From Oscillospiraceae bacterium (GTDB lineage Bacteria; Bacillota; Clostridia; Oscillospirales; Ruminococcaceae), in the NCBI GenBank assembly GCA_902362965.1, contig CABIYQ010000004.1, forward strand, positions 153,053 through 217,052: a stretch of 64,000 nt of DNA, written 5' to 3'. This document shows, one piece after another, positions 42,080 through 51,187 of the stretch. Position 1 is the stretch's first letter. Every line of letters begins with the position of its first letter. Below the pieces are notes generated by a model. It had not been told where the DNA came from. It searched no databases and worked only from the letters and a program-made list of their open reading frames with translations. The translations under genes and the position numbers were made by a program.

Positions 42080-42238
42080 TTCTTTGTACAGTTTTAACTG
42101 TTTTGCCGTTTTAAATCACATAAATTTATATAATTTTTATATAGACATTTTGACATAATTAATGTTATACTTTAAAAGTATAGAAGTATTTTTTAATCTT
42201 ATAAAAAAACAAATCAGTGAAAAATAAGAGGTGTTATA

Positions 42239-43111
42239 TTGAAATTCAGAAGATTTGCTGTCTGTGCAGGTTTATGTACTGCTTCTGTTTTTATGACTTT
42301 GACGTCTGCGGCAGTTACTGCTGCTGACGATACTTATAAAACAACTGTAAAAGGCAAGGCCGGTCAAAACCAATTGGAAAGGATTACAGACGCAGAATTG
42401 CCGGAAATTACAGGTAACGCTACGTATTCCGCTTATATTCCTCTTGCACAGACGAAAACCGTTGAATATTTTGTTCTGGATATCGACGGCCTTAACAATA
42501 CCGTTTATGAACATCTTGCAGTGACTGTAGATAAGGTAAGAATTGACGGTGAAGAATATGAAATGAATTCTACTCCGGCTGTAGATATTCAGTATGAAGA
42601 AGGAAGTTTTAACGGTACCAGAATTTATATTGCAAACGAAGACAGCAATTATCCGTTTCTGCCTGTACAAACAAAAGTAAACGAATCAATTGAAATAATT
42701 TTTACGGTAAAAGGTATGCCAACGGATGGTCCGTTATTTGTTGACAAGCACGGCGCACAGCCTGAAACGACAGAACCTTCTGCAGAACCGACACAGTCTT
42801 CGTCAGAGACTGCCGTTACTACTTCGGCACCGAAAACAAGCGGTGCGGAATTGGTTACATATGAAAGCTCCATTACGTCGGAGACTTCTGCATCAGCGTC
42901 TGTATCGGAATCATCTTCATCAGTCAGCTATAATGTATTGTCTAACAATACGACGACTGTAAGCCGTAATGCGGGGGTTGGCTTGACTACTACTCAAAGA
43001 ACAGGTGCTCCCTTAACGGGTTCAAAAGGCATTAACATTGCTTTTGTCGGTTTGGCTGTTACCGGTCTTGCGGCAATTGCATCAAAGATCAAAAGAAAGA
43101 AAAACAAATAA
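42239..43111 (+). CDS. Secreted anchored protein, paralogue A
   Basis: This 290-residue protein starts at TTG behind GAGGTG. After a signal peptide (to about 29) comes a beta-rich domain of about 140 residues (VTVDKVRIDGEEYEMNS, GTRIYIANED, VNESIEIIFTVKG). A Ser/Thr-rich linker of about 80 residues follows, then a tail reading GAPLTGSKG, a hydrophobic stretch and KIKRKKNK. The tail looks like a sortase signal with APLTG instead of LPXTG, or simply a membrane anchor. The domain is shared with the next gene. It is not recognisable as a cohesin. A surface role is inferred. Confidence 0.7.
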   Translation: MKFRRFAVCAGLCTASVFMTLTSAAVTAADDTYKTTVKGKAGQNQLERITDAELPEITGNATYSAYIPLAQTKTVEYFVLDIDGLNNTVYEHLAVTVDKVRIDGEEYEMNSTPAVDIQYEEGSFNGTRIYIANEDSNYPFLPVQTKVNESIEIIFTVKGMPTDGPLFVDKHGAQPETTEPSAEPTQSSSETAVTTSAPKTSGAELVTYESSITSETSASASVSESSSSVSYNVLSNNTTTVSRNAGVGLTTTQRTGAPLTGSKGINIAFVGLAVTGLAAIASKIKRKKNK

Positions 43112-43130
43112 TTAATTATGAGGTGTCAAA

Positions 43131-43856
43131 ATGAATTTAAAGAGATTTATTGCAGCTATGTCTGCTTGTGCAGCAGTTTCAGCGGCAGCTATGTCAGTTA
43201 ATGTAAATGCAGTTGAATTATCCGCATATGCATATCTTTGCGGTGATATGGGAACGGCCGAGGTAAAAGAGCTTTCAGATATTCCTGCCGGTTCTAAAAC
43301 TGCTATTATCAACGGTGACGGACAGTATGAGGTTGTATGGAAAGTAGCTGAAGGAACTGTAAATAATATTGAATGTCTGTATGTTAATATTCCTGATATA
43401 TCAACAGCTCGGTATTCAGGACTGAAAATTAATGTTGACTCAGTTTATATTGACGGTAATCAATTAAATTACATAACAAGTCCTAATGCCATAAATACGG
43501 CGTATGCTGCCATTGGTCAGGAGCCGGGAACAAGAATTTATCTTTACGACGGCTGGGACAATACAGGTGTTGCTGATGTGCCTTTAAATACATCAGTTAC
43601 TGACAATGTCAGAGTAGTGTTTACGGTTACCGGAACTGGAGTTATACCGGAAACAACACAGCCTTCTGAAACTCAACCTGACGGTTTACTGACGCAGATT
43701 TCTGATAATGGATTTTCAAGTCAAAATAATACTACTACAGTTGAGGCGGCTGTGACTGGTGACGGAGGAGTAGCGGCAGTTGCTGTTGCCGGTCTTGCAG
43801 TTACTGCTTGTGCGGCTGTTCTTTCTAAAGTAAGGTTTGGAAAGAAGAAAAAATAA
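43131..43856 (+). CDS. Secreted anchored protein, paralogue B
   Basis: This 241-residue protein has the same layout as its upstream neighbour: signal peptide (to about 27), a beta-rich domain (INVDSVYIDGNQLNYITSPNAI, GTRIYLYDGWDN, VRVVFTVTG), a short Thr/Pro linker, and a hydrophobic tail ending RFGKKKK. The tail has VTGDGG where paralogue A has PLTGSKG, so any sortase site would be even less canonical. The genes are 19 bases apart and form one operon. The function is unknown. Confidence 0.7.
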   Translation: MNLKRFIAAMSACAAVSAAAMSVNVNAVELSAYAYLCGDMGTAEVKELSDIPAGSKTAIINGDGQYEVVWKVAEGTVNNIECLYVNIPDISTARYSGLKINVDSVYIDGNQLNYITSPNAINTAYAAIGQEPGTRIYLYDGWDNTGVADVPLNTSVTDNVRVVFTVTGTGVIPETTQPSETQPDGLLTQISDNGFSSQNNTTTVEAAVTGDGGVAAVAVAGLAVTACAAVLSKVRFGKKKK

Positions 43857-43880
43857 TAAGATAATGATTTATTAACTTAT

Positions 43881-43916
43881 AAAAAGTACCGATTCAATTA
43901 GATTCGGTACTTTTTT
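43881..43916 (+). terminator. Terminator of the anchored-protein pair
   Basis: AAAAAGTACCGA and TCGGTACTTTTT pair and are followed by a T-run. Confidence 0.85.
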
Positions 43917-43927
43917 AGTTATAATAA

Positions 43928-43956
43928 AAACTGCTGAGCAATAAACTCAGCAGTTT
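43928..43956 (-). terminator. Terminator of the GH74 gene
   Basis: AAACTGCTGAG and CTCAGCAGTTT pair perfectly around CAATAAA, just beyond the GH74 stop. Confidence 0.8.
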
Positions 43957-43966
43957 AAATTTAATA

Positions 43967-46687
43967 TTATCTTGCAGGACCTAAATCATCTAAATCAATA
44001 AGCTGAAGAACGCAATTAATAATAGCTATTGAATCCTTTGTATCAATTTCATCATCATAAACAGTCTGAGCCTGTTCATATGCCTGTGCGTCCTTAAGCG
44101 GGTAATCAACGCTATTAATCAGATATTTGTTAAGAACAACTATATCTGCTGAGTCAACAGACATATCACGGTTTGTGTCACCATACATAAGATCTTTCGG
44201 ATCAAAACTTCCTGATGGGATTGTATTTCCTGTTTCTTCAGTTGTAACAGTAGTTGTTGTAGTCGTAGGTATAGTTGTTTCAGAAGTTTCAGAAGTTTCA
44301 GGAGGAATCGGTTCTTCGGAAAGTCTGCCGTAAATAATTCCGCAGCCAACTGTTGACATATAAACTGTGCCGAATTCATTCATATCGCCTACAAGGAAAT
44401 TACCGTTTCCTGTACCGCCGTATAGCATTTCGCTGTTAATAAGCACCCATGTTTCACCGCCGTCCTGAGAACGGTATACACCTTCAGGATCTGAATCCTG
44501 GGGCTTGCCGTACATATAAAGAGTATTTACGTCACCTTTCTTTTCAGGAGCGCCGTAGCCAACAGTTTTGCAGTAAGATACATTTTCAAGCTTATTAATT
44601 GTTTTGCCGTTGTCAGTTACACTATACATACCATACCAGCCGGCGCCGATAATAAGGTTATCTTCACCGAGGTAAGCAATTCTTCCAGCGCTGTCACACT
44701 GGTCGTACATAGCTACATCAGTACCGGTAAATGTTTTTCCGTAGTCTGTGCTTACACAGAGCGTATAATGAGCATCAGACATATCCGGTTTATCTTTTGA
44801 ATAGAACCATGATTCATTATAGTATGTTACATAAGCATATACTATATTTGGTTTGTTTGGTTCAATGAACATGTTGGTCATCTTTGAACCGTATGCGCTT
44901 GGTATACCTGTACAAGTTTCCCATGTCTGACCTAAATCATCAGAATAAAAAACCGCTGAGGTTTTATCATTTTCGTGTGCGCTCTTAAAGAAACGGTATG
45001 AACCGTCTTCAAGCTGGGTAATAGCAGCTCTTCCGCCGTTTGCATTAGCCATTTTATTCCATGTTTTTCCGCCGTCAAGGGTATAGAATCCGGGAGCAGT
45101 ATCATTTTGATCCTTAGCAATTCTTATCATAACATCAGGATTCTGAGGGCAATATGCTATAGCGCTTGTTGAACCCATATTCGGCTGATACTGTTCCGGA
45201 ATTTCATTAACATCTGTATGAATAAATCCGTCATAGTCTCCGATTGCCGAGTATGCGCTTCCTCCCGGAACGCTTACCATATCCAGTGCAACTACTTCTT
45301 CGATTCCTGCCGGATCAAAATAGAACTGAATACCTTTTTCATCCCATACATTATCACAAGCAAAAACACCGTTACCGGATGTCATAAGGATTTTGTCCGA
45401 ATTTCTCGGATCGATGAGTATACCGCTGCCCCAATGTACAGCCTTGCCGTAGATCCATGCATATCCGTTTGTATCGATCGGTTCTGAAACAAAGTAATGA
45501 TTATCTGTGTACTGACCTTCCTGCTGACCTGGCGTAATATCTGTCCAATTTTCGCCGCCGTCAGTTGATCTGAAGAAATGATCGCCCCAAGCAATACTAG
45601 TTTCAGTCCATTCTTCTTCATACCACTGATCTGACCATAATCCACAAGTTCTTGCCAAAAGTTTGTTTGGATCTGATTTATCAGCCGTAATCATACCGAT
45701 AGCATTGCCTGACGGTGAGATATCGGTTACTTTACCGCTTGCGATATTGTATTTGTAAGCACCGCCGGCAGAGCCGCTGAATGCAAGACCTGCAATATAA
45801 GTTACAAAGATATTTCCGTTTCCGTCATCACTGATAGTTACAGGATAATTAGCTGTAGGAAGATCAGAGCTAAGCTCTGTAAATTCATCTGTATCAACAT
45901 CAGCTACATGAATATTGGTTTGTCCAGTAACAGATGTACCTACATAAACCTTGCCGTCTAAAACTTTGATTGTTGCAACGCCATTTTGTGTATTATATTC
46001 TCCTGAGCCTGTACCTCTTGCTATATGATCTGTCCATGTAGGCCATTTAACGTCATTTTTATACAAACCAAGGTCGTCATAACCTTTAACGGGTTTCCAT
46101 GTCTTGCCGCCGTCAGTAGACTTGATCAAAGCGGAATCCCCTGCGGTAACATCGCCTCCGGCATAAATAATGTCAGGATCATCAGGGTCGATTGCTATAG
46201 GTTCGCTGCATTCACGACCATCGCCGTTTCCGTGAACTTGAATCATATCTGTAACATCGACACGGGTAAACGTCTTGCCGCCGTCGGTAGTTTTTATGAT
46301 TTCTGTTCTTGCGTCTGAAAAGTAAGCACAGCCGCAGAGGAAATAAACGGTATCATCGTCGGTAGGATCAATTGCAATTCCTTTTACACTTAAAAGTCCC
46401 CTGTCTGCTTCATTAATGAATGCAAAAAGTTGATCCCATCTGTTTGTTTCGTAGTTGTATTTATATGCGCCGCCTACGTCTGTTCTGAGGTACATTTCTT
46501 TCTGACCTGTTATTATACCGGTAACAAAGCCGCCTCCGCCGATTTCCACTGATCCCCATTCCATTGTATTGGAAATATCTTTAGAAGATGGTTCGGCAAA
46601 TGATACAGATGGTTTTATTCCGACTGAAGCGGACACAACCAGTGCACAGGCAGTAATGACTGAAAGTGCTTTAGTTTTTAATTTCAT
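43967..46687 (-). CDS. GH74 xyloglucanase with C-terminal dockerin
   Basis: The product is about 906 residues from the ATG at 46687. A signal peptide (to about 32) precedes a GH74 two-propeller domain (about 40-760). Repeated BNR-like motifs are visible (KTTDGGKTFTRV, KSTDGGKTWKPV, RSTDGGENWTDI, YTLDGGKTWNKM, RSQDGGETWVLI). WGSVEIGGGGFVTGI opens the fold as in endo-xyloglucanases. A Thr-rich linker leads to a dockerin (GDTNRDMSVDSADIVVLNKYLI, and a diverged second half with DDEIDTKDSIAIINCVL). It should cleave plant xyloglucan as part of an extracellular complex. The dockerin differs clearly from the DAAxIARKLAEQ type of the other proteins and may bind another cohesin. Confidence 0.92.
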   Translation of the reverse strand: MKLKTKALSVITACALVVSASVGIKPSVSFAEPSSKDISNTMEWGSVEIGGGGFVTGIITGQKEMYLRTDVGGAYKYNYETNRWDQLFAFINEADRGLLSVKGIAIDPTDDDTVYFLCGCAYFSDARTEIIKTTDGGKTFTRVDVTDMIQVHGNGDGRECSEPIAIDPDDPDIIYAGGDVTAGDSALIKSTDGGKTWKPVKGYDDLGLYKNDVKWPTWTDHIARGTGSGEYNTQNGVATIKVLDGKVYVGTSVTGQTNIHVADVDTDEFTELSSDLPTANYPVTISDDGNGNIFVTYIAGLAFSGSAGGAYKYNIASGKVTDISPSGNAIGMITADKSDPNKLLARTCGLWSDQWYEEEWTETSIAWGDHFFRSTDGGENWTDITPGQQEGQYTDNHYFVSEPIDTNGYAWIYGKAVHWGSGILIDPRNSDKILMTSGNGVFACDNVWDEKGIQFYFDPAGIEEVVALDMVSVPGGSAYSAIGDYDGFIHTDVNEIPEQYQPNMGSTSAIAYCPQNPDVMIRIAKDQNDTAPGFYTLDGGKTWNKMANANGGRAAITQLEDGSYRFFKSAHENDKTSAVFYSDDLGQTWETCTGIPSAYGSKMTNMFIEPNKPNIVYAYVTYYNESWFYSKDKPDMSDAHYTLCVSTDYGKTFTGTDVAMYDQCDSAGRIAYLGEDNLIIGAGWYGMYSVTDNGKTINKLENVSYCKTVGYGAPEKKGDVNTLYMYGKPQDSDPEGVYRSQDGGETWVLINSEMLYGGTGNGNFLVGDMNEFGTVYMSTVGCGIIYGRLSEEPIPPETSETSETTIPTTTTTTVTTEETGNTIPSGSFDPKDLMYGDTNRDMSVDSADIVVLNKYLINSVDYPLKDAQAYEQAQTVYDDEIDTKDSIAIINCVLQLIDLDDLGPAR

Positions 46688-46818
46688 AGCTATCATTCTC
46701 CCGTCTATATTTTGATTTTTTCTTGCATATTGTCAGAACTCAACAATATCTTTATATAATTATACATTATTTATGTTAAAAAAGCAAGAATAATTTTTAT
46801 ACGATATGTAGAATTCAG

Positions 46819-46847
46819 TTGACAAAATTTATATATTATGCTATATT
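46819..46847 (+). promoter_or_regulatory. Promoter of the VanY-type gene
   Basis: TTGACA and TATATT with a 17-base spacer, 35 bases before the start codon. Confidence 0.7.
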
Positions 46848-46881
46848 TAATGAGTTAATTATAGATAAAAGGAGAAACAAA

Positions 46882-47880
46882 ATGAAAAAAAGTAAAGACG
46901 TTTATAGAAAAAGACAACAAGTTCTTTTACTGTGTATAGTAGTGATTCTTGTAGCTGTAATCATATTATTGATGTACTTGTTTATTTTTAGAGATAGGAA
47001 AGAAATCGGAAACAAATCAATTTCGTCTTCTTCATCCGGAAGTACAGAAGCTGTTCCAGCGGATGCTCAGGACAGTGATTCCGATTATTATAACAGTATA
47101 ACCTTTGAGGAAAATGAGATTACAATAAAGGTGGGAGAAAAGTATACTCCAAAGCTTAAAAATCTCCGCAGCAGCGATGATGTTTTTAACTGGGTAAGCT
47201 CCAATAATGCAGTAGCTGTAGTAGGGGAAAGCGGTGAAATTACAGGTATAGGCGAGGGGACATGCGAGATTACTGTCAGCATTCGCAATACCGATACTTT
47301 GTTGAGTTTAAAAGTAAATGTTGTTCCGGCGGACGGAAACGGACATGAAGTCATTGAAGAAGACGGTCTTACATATATTGATGGTATACTGATCGCAAAT
47401 AAGTCCTATTCGCTACCGGCGGATTATGATCCGGGTGTAAATCAGGAAGCATTGGACGCATTCAATGAAATGGCGTCAGATGCCGCAGACGAGGGATTAA
47501 GTATTTATATTTCTTCAGATTACCGTTCCTATTATGATCAGGAAAGAATTTATAATAATTATGTTGAAAGAGACGGTCAGGAGGCCGCCGATACATATTC
47601 TTCCCGTCCGGGACATTCTGATCATCAGACGGGTCTTGCCTTTGATTTAAATAGTATTGACGATTCCTTCGGACTTACTCCGGAAAGCGACTGGGTCGCA
47701 GTAAATGCACATAAATACGGATTTATTATCAGATTTCCCGAAGGAAAAGATGAAATAACCGGTTATCAGTACGAGCCTTGGCATATTCGTTATCTTGGCG
47801 TTGAAAAAGCTACGGAAGTGTATGAAAGCGGACTTTGTCTGGAAGAATTTCTGGGAATAGATTCAGTATATAAGGATTAA
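46882..47880 (+). CDS. Membrane-anchored D-Ala-D-Ala carboxypeptidase (VanY/M15) with Ig-like domain
   Basis: The product is about 332 residues from the ATG at 46882 (AAAGGAGAAAC upstream). One N-terminal membrane anchor (about 14-36) is followed by a Ser-rich linker and a Big_2-like domain (ITIKVGEKYTPKLKN ... GEGTCEITVSI). The M15B peptidase domain (about 175-325) has the zinc ligands in SRPGHSDHQTGLAFDL and EPWHIRYLG. It trims peptidoglycan stem peptides outside the cell. There is no linked van cluster, so a wall-maintenance role is more likely than glycopeptide resistance. Confidence 0.92.
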   Translation: MKKSKDVYRKRQQVLLLCIVVILVAVIILLMYLFIFRDRKEIGNKSISSSSSGSTEAVPADAQDSDSDYYNSITFEENEITIKVGEKYTPKLKNLRSSDDVFNWVSSNNAVAVVGESGEITGIGEGTCEITVSIRNTDTLLSLKVNVVPADGNGHEVIEEDGLTYIDGILIANKSYSLPADYDPGVNQEALDAFNEMASDAADEGLSIYISSDYRSYYDQERIYNNYVERDGQEAADTYSSRPGHSDHQTGLAFDLNSIDDSFGLTPESDWVAVNAHKYGFIIRFPEGKDEITGYQYEPWHIRYLGVEKATEVYESGLCLEEFLGIDSVYKD

Positions 47881-47886
47881 TTTAAA

Positions 47887-47911
47887 AACCCCACTTTTTT
47901 AAAAGTGGGGT
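47887..47911 (+). terminator. Terminator of the VanY-type gene
   Basis: CCCCACTT and AAGTGGGG form the stem, followed by TAAAATTTTTT. Confidence 0.8.
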
Positions 47912-47928
47912 AAAATTTTTTGAGCGGC

Positions 47929-47997
47929 TTTGCGAGACTTAAAAAGTGTTTTAAGTTGATTTTGTTGGGCATAAAAGTTTTTGTCAAGCTTTTTTAA
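47929..47997 (+). repeat. Dispersed structured repeat, copy A
   Basis: About 69 bases with the blocks TTGCGAGACTTAAAAA, AAGTTGATTTTGTT and GGCATAAAAGTTTTTG. It is nearly identical to copy B 97 bases away but lacks the terminal hairpin. Confidence 0.7.
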
Positions 47998-48025
47998 GTT
48001 ATTTTTAAATTTTACAAAAGTAACC

Positions 48026-48102
48026 TTGCGAGACTTAAAAAAGTGTTATAAGTTGATTTTGTTCGGCATAAAAGTTTTTGCCAAGCTTTTTTCAAAAAGC
48101 GG
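48026..48102 (+). repeat. Dispersed structured repeat, copy B
   Basis: Same blocks as copy A, ending in an imperfect hairpin AAGCTTTTTTCAAAAAGCGG. Confidence 0.7.
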
Positions 48103-48112
48103 AGTTTTACCT

Positions 48113-48189
48113 GTCGAGACTAATTTAAATTTTATCATTAAACTAAAGACGGTACAAAAGTTTTCGCCCAGCCTTTTTCAAAAGGCTGG
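48113..48189 (+). repeat. Dispersed structured repeat, copy C
   Basis: A diverged copy (TCGAGACT ... ACAAAAGTTTTCGCC) that ends in the perfect hairpin CCAGCCTTTT/AAAAGGCTGG. The hairpin touches the mazF stop codon and probably terminates mazF. Confidence 0.6.
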
Positions 48190-48534
48190 TTACATAAGAC
48201 CAAAACTAATAGAAAGAGCATTGTTTACTTTATTCATAGAACCGTTGTCAAGTTCTCCCATACGTTCTTTCAGACGTTTTTTATCAATAGTTCTTATCTG
48301 TTCAAGAAGAACGACGCTGTCCTTAGCGAGACCGCAGCCGTCAGCGCTTAGTTCTATATGTGTAGGAAGCTTTGCTTTTTCTTTCTGACTGGTTATAGCA
48401 GCAGCAATAACAGTAGGACTGTGTCTGTTGCCAACGTCATTCTGAACGATAAGTACCGGTCTTATTCCGCCCTGTTCCGAACCCACAACAGGGCTTAAAT
48501 CCGCATAATATATTTCTCCTCTTTTAATAGACAT
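48190..48534 (-). CDS. MazF/PemK-family endoribonuclease, no antitoxin seen
   Basis: The product is about 114 residues from the ATG at 48534 (GGAG nine bases upstream). It has the MazF core: [30 protein letters not shown], then [16 protein letters not shown], and [17 protein letters not shown]. The basic and Thr/Ser residues of the RNase site are present (R29, T/S near 53). MazF toxins cut mRNA at specific triplets. The usual small RHH or AbrB antitoxin gene is not found upstream; 270 bases there have no fitting frame. It may be regulated by a distant antitoxin or act as a housekeeping NdoA-like RNase. Confidence 0.88.
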   Translation of the reverse strand: MSIKRGEIYYADLSPVVGSEQGGIRPVLIVQNDVGNRHSPTVIAAAITSQKEKAKLPTHIELSADGCGLAKDSVVLLEQIRTIDKKRLKERMGELDNGSMNKVNNALSISFGLM

Positions 48535-48812
48535 AATCTTAATCTCCATTCTTTAAAATAAAAGAATCTTATGTAATTATCATTGCCTGAATTTTAATTT
48601 TTAAACCTGTATATCAGAAATTATTTCAGTCCATATATTGACATTATATTACAGTACATACTCTGAGGTGAATCATTGAAAGCTGCGTGAGTATTATGAT
48701 ATAAGCAAAATAAAAAATATTTTTTTAAATTACTATTTTCTTTTTATGAATTTTTTGTTATAATTAGTAATATACGTTTTTAAGGTCAATAATAAATACG
48801 GAGATATTGCTG

Positions 48813-50240
48813 ATGAATAAATATAAAAATCTTGCGTTTAATACTATAATACTAGCAGTGGGAACATTCGGTTCAAAGATACTGGCATTTTTCCTCACAA
48901 GACTTTATACTACTTACATGCCGTCGGAAACGCTTGGTACAAAGGAGCTTATTGAAACAACCGCTAATTTTCTTATACCAGTTTTTACTTTTGCCATATC
49001 CGAAGCGGTTATCAGATTCGGACTTGACAGGGAATATGATAACCGTCAGGTTTTTTCTACAGCCATTATGATTCAGGTCATGGGACTGCTGATAATGGGT
49101 CTTTTATCGCCTTTTTTGTCCCTTATTCCATTCGTAAAGGGATTTACTCCGCTGCTTGCGATATATGTAATTGTTTCAAGCTTCAGACAGACCTGTTCGC
49201 TGTTTGTACGTTCAATAGGTTATGTAAAGCTATACGCTTTTGACGGTATACTTGCTACCGTTACTATTTTTATTTTTAATATAATCTTTATATCCGGTCT
49301 GAAAATGGGACTTAAAGGATTTTTTCTGGCTGTAATTGCCTCAGATCTTTGTTCAACAGTCTTTTTGTGGTGTATGGCAAACTTAAGAAAATATTTCAGT
49401 ATCAGGTTTGCGGACAGAGATGTTATGCATACTATGCTGAGATTTTCAATACCTATGATCCCAACATCTGTAATGTGGATAATAACAGGCTTTTCGGACA
49501 GACTGTTTATAAAATATCTTGACGGACCAGCCGGAACAACCGGAGACTCTGCTGCCGGAATTTATACCGCAGCGTCAAAGATACCAAATCTAGTGTCGAT
49601 GGTATCGACTATATTTTTTCAGGCTTGGAATATGTCTGCCATTTCGGAATACGGTTCAAAAGGTATAGGAAGATTTTATGAAAAGGTTTATTCCGCATAT
49701 CAGTCTATAATGTATATTACGGCTGCAAGCCTTATACTTTTAGTAAAGCCGCTGTCCTCCATGCTTTTAAACGACAGCGTTCACCCTGAATATGCTCAGG
49801 CAGTTCAGTATACTCCCGTATTGATCCTGTCGGTTCTTATGTCCTGTTTTAATTTGTTTTTAAGCAGTATCTATACTGCCGCACAGCATACGAAAAATTC
49901 CTTCTGGACCAGTTTGGTATCAACGGTTTTAAATCTTATTCTGAATATAATTCTTATTCCGAAGTTCGGCGTTCACGGTGCGGTTGCAACAACATTTATC
50001 AGTTATGTTGTCTGCTACCTGATTAGAATTGTTGACGCAAGACGGTATATTTACTTTAGAGTTAATCATTTTACAACTTTTATAAATATATCGGTTCTTC
50101 TGGGAATGAGTCTGCTTACCATAAAAAAACCGGATTATTATATAATCTGCCTGATACTTCTGACAGTATTTGTTGTGTGTACCAATTTCAGCGCCGTAAC
50201 ATCAACCTTGAGAAAGGTTTTATCAAGAGGAAAAGGATAA
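48813..50240 (+). CDS. Polysaccharide flippase (Wzx/MATE-like)
   Basis: The product is about 475 residues from the ATG at 48813 (GGAG nine bases upstream). It has 12-14 membrane helices and the polysaccharide-biosynthesis signature (NTIILAVGTFGSKILAFFLTRLYTTYM at the N-terminus, AAQHTKNSFWTSLVSTVLNLILNIILIPKFGVHGAVATTFISY near 350-390). It should move lipid-linked saccharides across the membrane. The phosphoesterase gene follows within six bases. Confidence 0.88.
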   Translation: MNKYKNLAFNTIILAVGTFGSKILAFFLTRLYTTYMPSETLGTKELIETTANFLIPVFTFAISEAVIRFGLDREYDNRQVFSTAIMIQVMGLLIMGLLSPFLSLIPFVKGFTPLLAIYVIVSSFRQTCSLFVRSIGYVKLYAFDGILATVTIFIFNIIFISGLKMGLKGFFLAVIASDLCSTVFLWCMANLRKYFSIRFADRDVMHTMLRFSIPMIPTSVMWIITGFSDRLFIKYLDGPAGTTGDSAAGIYTAASKIPNLVSMVSTIFFQAWNMSAISEYGSKGIGRFYEKVYSAYQSIMYITAASLILLVKPLSSMLLNDSVHPEYAQAVQYTPVLILSVLMSCFNLFLSSIYTAAQHTKNSFWTSLVSTVLNLILNIILIPKFGVHGAVATTFISYVVCYLIRIVDARRYIYFRVNHFTTFINISVLLGMSLLTIKKPDYYIICLILLTVFVVCTNFSAVTSTLRKVLSRGKG

Positions 50241-50246
50241 CGTTAA

Positions 50247-51086
50247 ATGAGAATTTTTATCTGTTTATTATTGCTTGGCGTTATGTTTTTGCTTTATGTT
50301 GGCGTAGAAAACCGTATGCTTATTGTAAGACGTTATAAAATCAGTACTGATAATTTCAGCAGTCAGGAGTCTATAAAAATAGTACAGATTTCAGATATTC
50401 ATAAAAGAAAGTATTCAAACGGCTGGAGCAGATTTGTTATGCGTGTTAAAGAGCTTTCACCGGATATGATTTTTATAACAGGCGACCTTGTTTCCCGTAC
50501 CGAAATATCATTGGAAAGTACTCAGATACTGCTTGAAAAGCTTTGCCTGATATGTCCTGTTTACTGTTCAAAGGGTAATCATGAACTTGATTTGAGTGCG
50601 GAAATGATGGAAAAGTACCGTAAAATGATGAAAAATGCAGGAGCAGTATTCTTAGAAAACGACAGTACAGTATTTGAAAAAGACGGACGAAAAATAAATA
50701 TTTACGGTACTGATCTGAAAAAATCCGTATATAAAAATGAAAACGGAGGATATGCGGCACTGGACAGAATAACTTCTGATGAGCTTACTCAAAGTTTAGG
50801 TGATGCAAAGGAAGGATTTAATATTCTGCTTGCTCATAATCCGTTTTTCTTTGAGGAATATGCAAAATGGGGTGCTGATCTGACTTTTTCGGGGCATGTA
50901 CACGGCGGAGCAGTTTATGTTCCCTTTATCGGAGGGATTCTTTCACCTGAAAGAAATTTTTTCCCGAAGTATACAAAGGGATTGTATAAAAAGGACAGTC
51001 AATATATGCTTGTTTCTACTGGGATAGGTAAGCTCAGGGTTTTTAATCCGCCGGAGATTTTGTATGCGGAGTTGTTTTTGAAATGA
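50247..51086 (+). CDS. Membrane-bound metallophosphoesterase (YkuE-like)
   Basis: This 279-residue protein has an N-terminal membrane segment (3-18). All calcineurin-like metal motifs are present: ISDIHKRKY (about 52), FITGDLVSR (78), KGNHELD (113), LAHNPFFFEEYAKWGADLTFSGHVHGGAV (195-225). It acts outside the cytoplasm on a lipid or nucleotide phosphate; YkuE and LpxH-like enzymes are relatives. It is co-transcribed with the flippase. It is unrelated in detail to the large cargo phosphoesterase at 4634-7648. Confidence 0.9.
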   Translation: MRIFICLLLLGVMFLLYVGVENRMLIVRRYKISTDNFSSQESIKIVQISDIHKRKYSNGWSRFVMRVKELSPDMIFITGDLVSRTEISLESTQILLEKLCLICPVYCSKGNHELDLSAEMMEKYRKMMKNAGAVFLENDSTVFEKDGRKINIYGTDLKKSVYKNENGGYAALDRITSDELTQSLGDAKEGFNILLAHNPFFFEEYAKWGADLTFSGHVHGGAVYVPFIGGILSPERNFFPKYTKGLYKKDSQYMLVSTGIGKLRVFNPPEILYAELFLK

Positions 51087-51187
51087 AGATTTTTAAACTT
51101 TGACTAAAATCAGAGACTATAAAAGTATGGACATATAAATAAAAGTATGTTAAAATTAAAATAATAAAATATAAAGAGGAGAAAACT

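Noticed and set aside
43967..46687. Sialidase, suggested by the BNR-like motifs
   Set aside because: The two-propeller length, the opening motif and the plant-fibre context fit GH74 better, and the sialidase Arg triad was not seen.
46882..47880. Glycopeptide resistance (VanY)
   Set aside because: No vanH, vanA or vanX and no two-component genes are nearby; a normal carboxypeptidase is the simpler reading.
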